Below, piece after piece: positions 42,744 through 51,306 of a DNA stretch of 64,000 nucleotides. The notes beneath the pieces were generated by a model that saw nothing but the letters and a program-made list of their open reading frames with translations, did no database searches and was not told the DNA's origin. The number at the start of each line of letters is the position of its first letter. The stretch's first letter is position 1. This DNA comes from Verrucomicrobiaceae bacterium. GTDB lineage: Bacteria; Verrucomicrobiota; Verrucomicrobiia; Verrucomicrobiales; Verrucomicrobiaceae. Where the stretch lies: assembly GCA_016713245.1 (NCBI GenBank), contig JADJPM010000001.1, positions 2,046,001-2,110,000 of the forward strand, in the 5' to 3' direction. Made by a program: the position numbers and the translations under genes.

Positions 42744-43751
42744 ATGACGCAACCGACGATTCTCATTCTGCTTCTGGCCCTCACCACTGTGCAGGTGCTT
42801 GGTCAGGCTCCGATGCCGGAAAAGCCGGGCGAAACTCCGCCACCGACCATGCGGGGCGGTTTTGGCAAAGGAAAGGGAAAGGGCAAAGGCCGCTTCATGC
42901 CACCCGGGCCTCCGACATCTGCACCGGCTCAAGCAGTGCCTCCAAGCACGCCGACGGGTCAGACGCCAACCGGTGCCAAGGGAGACCAGGCTGCCAGCGC
43001 GGACTTCTTCAATCAGAAAATACTGCCCGTGCTCCAGCAGAAGTGCTTCAACTGCCATCAAACCGGGCGCAAAATGAAGGGCGGACTCGCGGTGGATTCG
43101 CATGCGGCGCTGATCGCGGGCGGTGACAGCGGCCCCTCGCTTGTGCCCGGTGATGCAGCGAAGAGCTTGCTCTATGTCTCGATGACCTATGCGGATGACG
43201 ATTTGCAAATGCCGCCGCGTGAACGGCTCTCCGCGTCGGTGCTGGCTGATTTCAAAAAGTGGATCGATATGGGTGCGCCCTTCGGCACGAACGCCACTCC
43301 GGTAGCGACTAATACCGCGCCTGCGGCAGCCACGGAGAGCGGCGGCTTTTTCGCCACCCTCACGGCGGTGCGCGGCAACGCGGTCACTTACACCCGTGAT
43401 GATGCTGGCGGCGGCATAATGCGTGGCGGCATGGGCAAAGGAAAGGGCAAGGGCGGCGCGATGCGCGGCGGAGGCAGTGAAACGACGCAAAAACTCGCGG
43501 ATAAGGCGCTGATCACCTCCGCCACACTGGCTCGGCGCACGCAGGATTTACTGGTGGGCATCGAGCTGAGCGGCGGGTTGTCGAATCCGGCTTTTGATGC
43601 GGTGCGGCAGGGTGGTGCGGGGGCGCATCTCGTCGTGAAGGACGGGCAGATCACCGAATTGAATCTCATCACGTCCCAGGAGGAAAGCGATGCGCCCATT
43701 GCCGTGAAACCCAAGCGTCCGCCCTCGAAATCCACCACGCTCACACCATGA
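42744..43751 (+). CDS. PSCyt1-domain secreted protein with Gly-Lys tracts
   Basis: A 335-residue exported protein (MTQPTILILLLALTTVQVLGQ). It begins with a basic low-complexity part, FGKGKGKGKGRF, then Pro-rich linkers. The central domain is planctomycete cytochrome C (PF07635): ILPVLQQKCFNCHQTGR has the single heme motif CFNCH, then KGGLAVDSHAALIAGG and SFDDDLQMPP-type sequence (here YADDDLQMPPRERL). A second Gly-Lys tract, GGMGKGKGKGG, follows near residue 250. It normally is fused to PSCyt2-PSD1; here the next gene supplies these, overlapping by ATGA. Box copy 3 lies upstream. Confidence 0.9.
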   Translation: MTQPTILILLLALTTVQVLGQAPMPEKPGETPPPTMRGGFGKGKGKGKGRFMPPGPPTSAPAQAVPPSTPTGQTPTGAKGDQAASADFFNQKILPVLQQKCFNCHQTGRKMKGGLAVDSHAALIAGGDSGPSLVPGDAAKSLLYVSMTYADDDLQMPPRERLSASVLADFKKWIDMGAPFGTNATPVATNTAPAAATESGGFFATLTAVRGNAVTYTRDDAGGGIMRGGMGKGKGKGGAMRGGGSETTQKLADKALITSATLARRTQDLLVGIELSGGLSNPAFDAVRQGGAGAHLVVKDGQITELNLITSQEESDAPIAVKPKRPPSKSTTLTP

Positions 43752-45838
43752 AACGATTGCTTCTGCTGACCCTGCTAGCCGCAGCGACCTCTCCCGCACA
43801 GCAGAGTGCGAAAAAAGAGGTGTTTTGGTCTTTTCGTCCGCCAGCGACGGTTTCGCCGCCGGTGGTGAAAAACACAGAATGGCCGCTCGGCATGGTGGAT
43901 CGCTTCATTTTGGCAGCGCAGGAGAAAAAAGGCCTGTCACCGTCGAAAGCAGCGGAACCACGCGTGCTCGTGCGCCGGTTGTTTTTTGCGCTCTGCGGGC
44001 TGCCGCCTGCTGCGGACGTGATGGAGCACTGGCAGCGTGAGATTGGGCCTGATTTGAATCAAACTGCCATCGCGGCACTGGTGGACTCGCTGCTCAAGTC
44101 ACCACGCTTCGGCGAGCATTGGGGCCAGCACTGGCTCGATGTGGCACGTTTTGCCGAATCCACCGGCGGTGACGCCAACGGCATCCATCTCCATGCCTGG
44201 CGCTATCGCGACTATGTCATCGACAGCCTGAATGAGGACAAACCTTTCGACCGCTTCATCCGAGAGCAGATCGCGGGTGATTTGTTGCCGATCTCGTCGG
44301 ACAAAGAGTGGGCGCAAAACCTCGTCGCCACGGGGTTCCTCGCCGTGGGTCAGAAGCTCGTCGGCGAGGTCGAGGATCGAAAGTTTTTTGCCGATCTGGT
44401 GGACGAGCAGATTGATGCGACCACTCGTGCCTTTCTTGGCCTCACCGTTTCATGTGCACGGTGCCACGATCACAAGACCGATCCCATCCCGCAGGCGGAC
44501 TACTACGCGCTCGCCGCCATTTTTCGGAACACTTAGACGCATTACGGCCTCATCAAGGCGCAGTCGCGGCAGTATTCCACGCTGCTCGATGTCACCGGCA
44601 TGGGTTTGCCCGCGGGGCGCGATGCTTTGACCGCGCAGCAGCTCGCTGACATGAAAGCCGAGCGGGAGGCCGCCGCGCAGAAGATGGATGACATCATGCG
44701 CACGATACGCGGCGGCGATGGTGTCACGCGTGCGATGCTGCGGCGCTCGCGCACACAGCGGGATGAAAGCGAGACGCTGATGCAATCCTACGATGCCCAG
44801 GGCAACCCGCTCACCTTCGTCATGGGGGTGCAAGACCGCGATGCACCGCTGGAGACACGCATTCTCGAGCGTGGTGAGCTGGACAAGCCCGGCGCTCTCG
44901 TCGCGCCCGGCTTTTTGCATGCGCTGCATCCGCAATCCTCACCTCCCGTGCTGCGTCTGCGTGAAGGCAGCGGACGCCTGCAACTCGCCGACTGGCTCGC
45001 CAGCCCGCGCAATCCACTGACAGCCCGTGTCATCGCCAACCGCGCATGGCACTGGCTCTTTGGGCAGGGCTTGGTCCGCACCGTGGACGACTTCGGCTTC
45101 ACGGGTGACAAGCCCACGCATCCCGAGTTGCTCGACTTTCTCGCCCTGCGCCTCATTGAGCACAAGTGGTCGCTCAAATCACTCATCCGCGAACTCGTGC
45201 TAACGCGCACCTGGCAGCAGGCATCCACCTTTGATACAGACAAATTCGACCACGACCCCGACAACCTGCTTCTCTGGCGCATGAGTCCGCGCCGTCTCGA
45301 AGCCGAGGCTGTGCGCGATGCCATGCTCGCCGTGAGCGGCAAGCTCGACCTCGCCAGGCCCGCAAAGCCGCTCATCGCCGCCGCAGGCGAAGGAACGGTG
45401 GGCCAGGCGGTGTTCGAGCCGGAGATCCGCAAGATCGAAGCACCCGTGCGCAGTGTGTATCTGCCGCGTGTGCGCAGCGTGCTGCCGGAGATGATGGAAC
45501 TCTACGACGCACCGGACGCCAGCAACGTCATGGGCGCACGCGAAACGACCACCGTGCCGCTCCAGGCACTGCACGCGCTGAACTCCGCCTTCGTGCGGCA
45601 GCAAGCAGAAGCCTTTGCCGACCGCCTCGGCAAGCTCACCGTGTTTGAGCAGCTTGATCACGCCTGGCTCTCTGCCTTCGGTCGTCCACCGACCGCCAAG
45701 GAGCGTGAACTCGCCAACGCCTTCACCTTTGAGATGGAAGCGAGCCTCGAAGGCCCCAGAACGCAAACCCAGCGCGAGGCACTCATCACACTCGCCCAAT
45801 CCCTTCTCTGCGCGGCGGAGTTTGTCCTCGTGGATTGA
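43748..45838 (+). pseudogene. PSCyt2-PSD1 gene with in-frame TAG
   Basis: One reading frame of 697 codons is interrupted once by TAG at 44534-44536. Before it lie a signal peptide and the PSCyt2 domain (VDRFILAAQEKKGLSPSKAA, SPRFGEHWGQHWLDVARFAE, FLGLTVSCARCHDHKTDPI); after it the frame continues without shift into PSD1 (ANRAWHWLFGQGLVRTVDDF, MSPRRLEAEAVRDAML, ALHALNSAFVRQQAEAFADR). The site reads AIFRNT-stop-THYGL, where relatives have FRxTE/K-T; GAG to TAG is one base. The PSD1/PSCyt2 family belongs to secreted machinery of unknown mechanism in Planctomycetes and Verrucomicrobiota. Nonsense mutation, sequencing error or read-through are the options. Confidence 0.88.
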
Positions 45839-45839
45839 C

Positions 45840-46080
45840 GTGCAATAACCTGGATCGGCGCACAGACCCCGCGAGGACCTTCCGGGGTTTCGCCATAGAG
45901 CTTCTGAGCGCGTTCAGGAGAGTTTGTCACATCCTTCCAGCCTTTCAAATCCCAAGCAAAGTAACGCACGGTGGAGCCGACGGGCCGTGCAGGATCAATT
46001 TCGACTTGGGAGAACGCGGGCGAAGCTGTGAGTGTGCATATTGCAGCAAGAACAGGGAGTGAAGTGGTGTGCATGTTCAT
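45840..46080 (-). pseudogene. 5' remnant of a secreted-protein gene
   Basis: From ATG 46080 (MNMHTTSLPVLAAICTLTAS...) a good signal peptide leads into about 60 residues (VGSTVRYFAWDLKGWKDVTN) that look like genuine protein, but at IQVIA the frame runs into the antisense of the PSD1 3' end and stops at 45658. The junction is at the PSD1 stop. This is the front of a gene whose remainder was lost, probably by a recombination event next to the inverted repeat at 46121. The rest of the gap 45839-46224 holds only that repeat. Confidence 0.6.
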
Positions 46081-46120
46081 GACTAGAGTCCAGGCTGTTG
46101 GTGAGTTTGTGATGAGAGCT

Positions 46121-46183
46121 TGAGACAGACACTCTTGTCTGTCGTCCAGTTGAGATGGGGAACAGACAGGAGTGTCTGTCTCA
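46121..46183. repeat. 22-bp imperfect inverted repeat with 19-nt loop
   Basis: TGAGACAGACACTCTTGTCT plus GT (46121-46142) pairs with its reverse complement at 46162-46183 at 21 of 22 positions. Flanked by a truncated gene on one side and the signal peptidase gene on the other. It may be a REP-like mobile palindrome or a terminal hairpin of a small element; no transposase is present. Confidence 0.65.
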
Positions 46184-46224
46184 CGGCAAGGCTGCTGGTG
46201 TGTCGTCCAGCACGGCAAGAAGCT

Positions 46225-47025
46225 CTACCTCCACGATACCACTTTCCCAACGAGAGCGATCATAGGGACGGGGCCGATTTGGCGGCTGTCTTTTGAGTGG
46301 GCGCGGTTGTCGCCGAGCACATAGCAGTGGTGGTCAGGGATGGTGATCGGGGGAAGGTCGGTTTTGTCGAGATGGACGCCGTTCACTTCGTTGATGGCTG
46401 CTCCGTTGAGGTGGACGACGCCTGCTTTGATTTCCAGAATGTCCCCTGGGAGGGCGATGACTCGCTTAACCCAAGTTTGCTGACGATTCGCAGGGTTGAG
46501 GAAGGCGACGAGGTCGTTGTGCGCTGGTTGGCGGTCGAGATAGCTGTCTTTGCGGACGAAGATCCTGTCACCTTCGTCAAAAGTGGGGCTCATCGAGCTG
46601 CCGCTCATGGCGAAGATGTGGAGAAAGTTCTCGCGAACGGAGAAGGCGAGGCCGGTAAGGAGAGGTAGCGTGAGGAAGGCGAGGGCGACATAGACGGAAA
46701 CACGGTTGTAGTCTTTGAGGCGATAGTCCTCGCGGCTGGCGAGCGCCATTCGACGTGCATCCCAGGTGGAGTAGGCGGTGGGGATGATTGAGAGAATGGC
46801 GACGGTGATGAGGATCGTTGTCGGGGGCGCAGACTGGGTCGCGAGAAAGACGAGGGCAACGACGAGGAGAGCCGTGAGTGCGCAGAGGTGAAGAAGGCCG
46901 CGACCAAGGGCTCCGCAATAGACCTGTCCGAGACCGGGTAGGAAGAGTGAGAGGTTGATGGCAGTGGATGGCTTCCGTTTGCTCACAGGGCCAAGGGCGA
47001 GTTCGTTTGAAGGGTGGGTGTTCAT
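46225..47025 (-). CDS. lepB: Signal peptidase I
   Basis: A 266-residue type I signal peptidase, with an N-terminal part of three to four hydrophobic helices and a soluble periplasmic protease. SGSSMSPTFDEGDRIFV carries the catalytic Ser144; WVKRVIALPGD carries Lys187; VLGDNRAHSKDSRQIG is the C-terminal signature. It removes signal peptides from exported proteins. The N-terminal region (LFLPGLGQVYCGALGRGLLHL) resembles membrane domains seen in related Verrucomicrobiota. It follows the small membrane protein by 24 bp in an operon-like row with an ECF sigma. Confidence 0.93.
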   Translation of the reverse strand: MNTHPSNELALGPVSKRKPSTAINLSLFLPGLGQVYCGALGRGLLHLCALTALLVVALVFLATQSAPPTTILITVAILSIIPTAYSTWDARRMALASREDYRLKDYNRVSVYVALAFLTLPLLTGLAFSVRENFLHIFAMSGSSMSPTFDEGDRIFVRKDSYLDRQPAHNDLVAFLNPANRQQTWVKRVIALPGDILEIKAGVVHLNGAAINEVNGVHLDKTDLPPITIPDHHCYVLGDNRAHSKDSRQIGPVPMIALVGKVVSWR

Positions 47026-47049
47026 TGTCTTGGATGTTTGTTTTTGTTG

Positions 47050-47271
47050 TTAGAATGCGAGGCGAAGAATGAGGCCGAGTTTTCCGATGCCTGCGATGAA
47101 ACAGGCGAAAGTAAGGAGCCAGGATGGTTGTTCAGGTCTGGGTGAAGAATGGGGAGTGGGTTGGGATGCTCTCTGGATCTCCCTCATGACAGACGGAGCG
47201 AGGTGCGCGGACGGGTCTTGCTTTCGCGCGGCAATCCAGAGGTCGAGTTCGTGATCAGATGACGTGGTCAT
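47050..47271 (-). CDS. Small single-helix protein after ECF sigma (possible anti-sigma)
   Basis: A 73-residue protein whose first 50 residues are polar (HELDLWIAARKQDP, PSVMREIQ) and whose C-terminus is one hydrophobic helix (WLLTFACFIAGIGKLGLIL). It starts 3 bp after the ECF sigma stop, and signal peptidase follows. A short cytosolic part plus one membrane helix fits a mini anti-sigma factor, but no known anti-sigma motif (HxxxCxxC) is present, so this is inference from position. Confidence 0.65.
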   Translation of the reverse strand: MTTSSDHELDLWIAARKQDPSAHLAPSVMREIQRASQPTPHSSPRPEQPSWLLTFACFIAGIGKLGLILRLAF

Positions 47272-47274
47272 GGT

Positions 47275-47802
47275 TCAATGTTGGTTGAGGCTGGCTTTGA
47301 GGAACTCACGGGCGCGGCTGACGCGGGACTTGATGGTGCCGACGGTGGTGGATTCGATTTGGGCGGCTTCCGCGTAGGAGAGGTCTTCGAGGGCGACGAG
47401 AGTGAAGGCACGTTTTTGTTTTCCTGGGAGTTGATGGAGAGCTTGGTCGAGGGTTCTCATGCGGTCTCGGTCTTCGGGTTCGGGTGTGTCGGCGTATTGC
47501 TCGGGCAGCTCAGCCAAGAGAGTCGGGCTCTTCTTCTGGAGGGCATTGAGCGAGCGGCTGCGGGCAATCATGAACAGCCAGGTGGAGAATCGACAGCGTG
47601 CCGGATCGAAATCCTTGAGACGCCGAAAAGCTTCCACAAAGACGATCTGCGCGAGGTCTTCGGCGTGGCGTCGTTCGTCATTGAGAAGGGTGGCAATCAT
47701 ACGGAGCAGGCGATCTTGGTAATGAAGAACGAGTTGCTCAAAGGCGTCGATCTCCCCGTCCACAATGCGGCGGATGATTTGGAGTTCGTCGGTTTCGTTC
47801 AT
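47275..47802 (-). CDS. ECF RNA polymerase sigma factor (sigma-70 family)
   Basis: A 175-residue group IV sigma factor. Region 2 shows DAFEQLVLHYQDRLLRMIATLL and HAEDLAQIVFVEAFRRLKDF, CRFSTWLFMIARSRSLNAL; region 4 shows LDQALHQLPGKQKRAFTLVALEDLSYAEAAQIESTTVGTIKSRVSRAREFL. It directs transcription of a small regulon, often envelope-related. It leads the row with a possible anti-sigma gene and signal peptidase. A GGAAC-N17-GTATC pattern just upstream may be its own promoter. Confidence 0.93.
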   Translation of the reverse strand: MNETDELQIIRRIVDGEIDAFEQLVLHYQDRLLRMIATLLNDERRHAEDLAQIVFVEAFRRLKDFDPARCRFSTWLFMIARSRSLNALQKKSPTLLAELPEQYADTPEPEDRDRMRTLDQALHQLPGKQKRAFTLVALEDLSYAEAAQIESTTVGTIKSRVSRAREFLKASLNQH

Positions 47803-47817
47803 TCGTTGTTCCCTGAT

Positions 47818-47844
47818 GATACCGGCGAGGGAGGAAAGGGTTCC
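47818..47844 (-). promoter_or_regulatory. Candidate ECF-type promoter upstream of the sigma gene
   Basis: On the minus strand GGAAC (47844-47840), 17 bp, then GTATC (47822-47818), 15 bp before the ATG at 47802. GGAAC is the common ECF -35; the -10 is a loose match. The short leader makes this tentative. Confidence 0.3.
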
Positions 47845-47973
47845 ATTTTTCGCTACAAACCCAGAAATGGGGGTTCTGCACAGTTGCCCGAGTTCCGCCC
47901 CGCATCCCAGATATCGTGATGCTCCTCTCCAAACCGGGAAGTGCCCTACGTAGTCGCAGAGCGTGATGGGCAG

Positions 47974-48501
47974 TCACGGTTTGGGCGCGATCAATCGTTT
48001 GGACATCACCACGCTGCGGTAGTTCGTGTCATCCCATGAGACATGCTGGATGAAACGAAAGCCCATACGCTCATACCACCGGATGAGATGCGTGGCTCCC
48101 TCGGCGGTATCGAGGGCTAGTTCCGTCGCGCCCTGCTGGAGCGCACGTTGCTCAATTACGAGCATCAACCGCGTCCCAAGGCCGTTTCGAGCCAGATCGG
48201 GCCGCACGGCAAACTGACCGAACGACCAGACGCCCGGCTCCAAATACCAGGCACATCCAGATTCAGCCTTCGGAGCACGCAACGTCACCGTTCCGACGAT
48301 GACGCCCTCCATCTCTGCGACAAAAGACATGCCGCTTTGCAATCGCTGCCGTGTCGTCGCTTCATCCTGGTGCGTCGCGAGATACTTGAAGCCCATCGCC
48401 GCCAATGGCGCGTAGGCGGTATGCAGCAACTCGGTGATGGCCGCAACGGAGTCATCGGGCTGCAATTCCCGTATGCGAATGCGTTGGGTGTCCGCGTTCA
48501 T
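47974..48501 (-). CDS. GNAT N-acetyltransferase
   Basis: A 175-residue GNAT-fold enzyme from ATG 48501 (start overlaps the VOC gene's stop, ATGA). FGQFAVRPDLARNGLGTRLMLVIEQRA is the acetyl-CoA loop with R-x-x-G-x-G pattern, and AWYLEPGVW and RWYERMGFRFI are typical surrounding strings. The acceptor is unknown. It belongs to a row of small same-strand genes (VOC, cupin, hotdog, ABM) suggesting small-molecule or stress functions. Confidence 0.88.
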   Translation of the reverse strand: MNADTQRIRIRELQPDDSVAAITELLHTAYAPLAAMGFKYLATHQDEATTRQRLQSGMSFVAEMEGVIVGTVTLRAPKAESGCAWYLEPGVWSFGQFAVRPDLARNGLGTRLMLVIEQRALQQGATELALDTAEGATHLIRWYERMGFRFIQHVSWDDTNYRSVVMSKRLIAPKP

Positions 48502-48923
48502 AGGGTTTTGGGCTGAAGCAGATCCCACAGGTTTCCGTAAAGATCCTCGAACACGGCCACCGTGCCGTAGCTTTCTTCTTTGGGCTCCCGCACAAAGACA
48601 ATGCCTTTGGCCTTGTAGTCGCGAAAGTCGCGCCAGAAGTCATCCGTGAAGAGAAACAGAAACACCCGACCGCCGGTTTGATTTCCGATACGTGACGCCT
48701 GCTTTTTGTTGGCCGCTCGCGCGAGAAGCAATCGGGTTTCCGTTGATCCAGGGGGAGCGATAACGACCCAACGTTTGTCCTGCTCCGGAATGTAGGTGTC
48801 TTCCACCAAAGTGAAGCCGAGCTTTTGGACATAGAAGGCAATGGCCTCATCGTAGTCGCGCACGACGAGCGCGATTTGTCCGATCGACTGCTTCCTGGCA
48901 GCGCCTGACGTTTCCGGGTTCAT
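48498..48923 (-). CDS. VOC-superfamily (glyoxalase/dioxygenase-like) protein
   Basis: A 141-residue single VOC domain pair: GQIALVVRDYDEAIAFYVQKLGFTL (beta-alpha-beta start), RVFLFLFTDDFWRDF and YGTVAVFEDLYGNLWDLLQ (metal-site Glu/Asp region). Such proteins are metal-dependent glyoxalases, dioxygenases or binding proteins. The stop overlaps the downstream acetyltransferase start. No substrate is indicated. Confidence 0.88.
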   Translation of the reverse strand: MNPETSGAARKQSIGQIALVVRDYDEAIAFYVQKLGFTLVEDTYIPEQDKRWVVIAPPGSTETRLLLARAANKKQASRIGNQTGGRVFLFLFTDDFWRDFRDYKAKGIVFVREPKEESYGTVAVFEDLYGNLWDLLQPKTL

Positions 48924-48983
48924 GGTCTGCGGCCCTCGTCCACCTCGAAGACAGAGCTTGAAAGTTGGTCTTTGTTCATGGTT

Positions 48984-49322
48984 TTAGCCTTTCGACGCAT
49001 CAACCTCCTCAACAAGGAAAAGAAGGGCCTTGGAGGTGACGGCCCGCGCCTTGTGGGCGTGCGTTGCTCCTGATGGAATCAAGAGCGCCGATCCCTGTGG
49101 AAAATGAACCACATGACCTGAGAAGTCGATCTCCAGTTCGCCCTCCACCACAAAGCCCGCATGTTCTTTCTTGCACCACTCGGTCTCCACGAACTCAGAG
49201 GTCAACTCCAGCAGCCTCACTTGCCTCGCTCCATCGCGAAAGACTTTGAAGCGCGCGCCCGGCTGCGGCGACTGCCACTCGATCTCGTCGAAGAGGATTC
49301 GGTGCTGTTCCATCGTGTTCAT
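48984..49322 (-). CDS. Small cupin-domain protein
   Basis: A 112-residue single cupin: EHAGFVVEGELEIDFSGHVVHFPQGSALLIPSGATHAHKA contains the G-x-L-x(3-4) and P-x-G-x-x-H motifs with His residues for a metal. Small cupins act as isomerases, dioxygenases or sensors. It overlaps the hotdog gene by 4 bp, so they are coupled. Confidence 0.85.
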   Translation of the reverse strand: MNTMEQHRILFDEIEWQSPQPGARFKVFRDGARQVRLLELTSEFVETEWCKKEHAGFVVEGELEIDFSGHVVHFPQGSALLIPSGATHAHKARAVTSKALLFLVEEVDASKG

Positions 49323-49765
49323 TCGCGAATGGACTCCGTTCGTTCAGGGCTCCGTATGGCGACAAACCATTCCACAGACGCGGACAGGACGCAGGCTGCT
49401 GACTCGTCGCAGACCTCGACAGTAATGGCTATCGTGGCCCGGCCTTTGGAACGCAGGGTGGAGATGAAATCGCCAATGCCGTCGGCGGGAATCCCACCTT
49501 TCGACTGGATCGAACCCGTCGCTGCCTTGCGAAACTTGCTCTCGAAGCGACGCACAACCGGGATGACGTCCATACCGGTGCCGCCAAGCGCCCGCAGAAG
49601 CAGCTCGCCGCTGGTGGCCTCGGCAATCGCCATCAGCGCGCTCGCGTGAACCGTCCCAAGGTGGTTCGTGTAACGAACGTCTGCGGGCAGTCGGAACACG
49701 AAGCCCTCGTCGGATGAGCGCTCCAATCCGATGAAATCATTGAATGGCAGTTTGGTGATGTCCAT
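49319..49765 (-). CDS. Hotdog-fold thioesterase-like protein (DUF4442 type)
   Basis: A 148-residue hotdog protein: NHLGTVHASALMAIAEATSGELLLRAL is the typical helix-loop (H-x-G and A-x-x-x-A-x-A), followed by PVVRRFESKFRKAATG and RATIAITVEVCDES strands. It probably hydrolyses an acyl-CoA or binds it. It is co-translated with the downstream cupin. Confidence 0.82.
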   Translation of the reverse strand: MDITKLPFNDFIGLERSSDEGFVFRLPADVRYTNHLGTVHASALMAIAEATSGELLLRALGGTGMDVIPVVRRFESKFRKAATGSIQSKGGIPADGIGDFISTLRSKGRATIAITVEVCDESAACVLSASVEWFVAIRSPERTESIRE

Positions 49766-49813
49766 GGCGTTGGAAGTTCTGTGGCTGACGCAAATCGTAG
49801 GGTGGTAACAGGG

Positions 49814-50266
49814 TCATACTACCTCGTTCATCCGCTCGGCGAGATAACCCTCGAAGTCCGGCTGCGGCGCGCGGCGCAACACATGCGCGACCCAGGCATC
49901 ACGCTCGAACGATTGCAATCGCAGATCCCACACGCAGGCCGACAGTCCAGTGCCCGTCACGCAGCGCAGCGCGTCCGGCTGCCCGACTGGTGTGACGAAG
50001 ACATGGTGGTGCAGTTCGTTCTCGTCCGCCCAAAAATCGAGGAAGACAAAGTCCGCCGTCTTCCCTTCATGCACACCGACAAAGCCAATGCGGTAGTTCG
50101 GCTCCGCCGCCGCTGCGAGCAGCGGCTCAAACACACGCTTCGCCGCCGCGACCAGCTCCGCGTTCGGTCGCACCTTGCGATACGCGATACCATACAGCTT
50201 CAGCCGCCAGCCTGCAGGCTGCCAGAGTTCGAGAAAGTGGATCGGGCGTGGTTCGTAGGGCGTCAT
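49814..50266 (-). CDS. Conserved protein of unknown function
   Basis: A 150-residue soluble protein. The string FVFLDFWADENELHHHVFVTP and GLSACVWDLRLQSFERDAWV look strongly conserved and recall an unnamed family seen in many soil bacteria, but no function is known. It contains a His triplet that might bind metal. It shares strand with its small-enzyme neighbours. Confidence 0.75.
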   Translation of the reverse strand: MTPYEPRPIHFLELWQPAGWRLKLYGIAYRKVRPNAELVAAAKRVFEPLLAAAAEPNYRIGFVGVHEGKTADFVFLDFWADENELHHHVFVTPVGQPDALRCVTGTGLSACVWDLRLQSFERDAWVAHVLRRAPQPDFEGYLAERMNEVV

Positions 50267-50281
50267 TTGGATTTGAAATGT

Positions 50282-50635
50282 TCATGAGTTCTGTTTGCCG
50301 TAAGCGCGCTCTACTTTGGCGATGCGCACCTGATAGTTGGCATACCAGTCACGTTTCCCGGTTTCCTGGGCAATGCGATGCTCGGTGTTCGCTTTCCAGT
50401 CGGCGATGGCCCGATTGCTGGCCCAATAGGAAACCGTGATTCCCACGCCGTCGGCTCCGCGAACGCTCTCGACGCCGAGATAGCCGGGCTGGCTGGCGGC
50501 GAGTTCGACCATGCGATCCGCCATGTCGCCATAGCCTTGATCGCCATCGGTGCGCTGTGAGGTGAAAATGACCGCGTAATACGGCGGCTCAGGTGTTGCG
50601 GCGAAGCCGGAATGAATGGGTGTAGCGTTGTTCAT
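50282..50635 (-). CDS. Antibiotic-biosynthesis-monooxygenase-domain protein
   Basis: A 117-residue ABM-fold (dimeric alpha/beta barrel) protein: YAVIFTSQRTDGDQGYGDMADRMVELAASQPGYLGVESVRG and GITVSYWASNRAIADWKANTEHRIAQ are typical. Members include heme-degrading and quinone monooxygenases, and many uncharacterised ones. It lies 15 bp from the preceding gene in the same row. Confidence 0.88.
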   Translation of the reverse strand: MNNATPIHSGFAATPEPPYYAVIFTSQRTDGDQGYGDMADRMVELAASQPGYLGVESVRGADGVGITVSYWASNRAIADWKANTEHRIAQETGKRDWYANYQVRIAKVERAYGKQNS

Positions 50636-50774
50636 GGTGTGCGCGCAGGTGATGCGGTTCGGCGGGGAGGTGAGAAGCGGAGACGGTTCATTTATTCAGA
50701 CGTTTGGGTTGATCGTGAAAGCCGGGAGTTCATTTTCAGTCAGTCAGTTGCGGCGGCTTGGCCGTGGGTCGTCG

Positions 50775-51266
50775 TCAAAGCTGCTTCGCCAGGTAGAGGG
50801 AACCGCCAGCCTCTGCAACATAGACTGCCTGAGCAAAGCCGGCAGCGCCGTAAATAGCCCTCGCCCGGTGGTTGTGCTCCTGAACCTCGAGAGTGAGACG
50901 ACAGCACCCCAGCTCTCGTGCTCGATGCTCGATAGCCTCCATCAGGCGTCTGCCGAGACCTCGCCCCTGGCACGCAGGAAGGACGAAGTAATCGGAGATG
51001 TTGAGGAGTGGCCGGGCTGCAAAGGTGGAGAATCCGCGGAAGCAGGTGGCGATGCCAACCGGCTCGGTGCCTCGGAACACCAGAAAGACCAGCGTCGTGG
51101 GGTGCTCACGAAGTCCAGCGATCAGGTGGTCCAGGGACCAATCCGAAAGCGGCCTGCCATCGCCCATGTCATCCCTGGCATAGGCGTCCATCATCGAAAG
51201 CGTGGCGGCCTGATGGGCAGTATTACTCAAGTCCGCCTCTGTAACTGTGAACGAATCATCTGTCAT
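50775..51266 (-). CDS. GNAT N-acetyltransferase
   Basis: A 163-residue GNAT enzyme from ATG 51266 (in-frame extension to 51323 overlaps the previous gene and was discarded). ISDYFVLPACQGRGLGRRLMEAIEHRARELGC holds the Q-G-R-G-L-G acetyl-CoA loop, and LTLEVQEHNHRARAIYGAAGF the final strands. The substrate is unknown. It is downstream of the small membrane protein and kinase genes on the same strand. Confidence 0.88.
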   Translation of the reverse strand: MTDDSFTVTEADLSNTAHQAATLSMMDAYARDDMGDGRPLSDWSLDHLIAGLREHPTTLVFLVFRGTEPVGIATCFRGFSTFAARPLLNISDYFVLPACQGRGLGRRLMEAIEHRARELGCCRLTLEVQEHNHRARAIYGAAGFAQAVYVAEAGGSLYLAKQL

Positions 51267-51306
51267 GGCGAGTGGTGCTACGAGCATGGCTGCCAGAAAC
51301 TCACGC

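Noticed and set aside
44534..44536. TAG as a pyrrolysine or other recoded codon
   Set aside because: No pyl genes or structured downstream element were seen, and a single G-to-T change from the expected Glu codon explains it.
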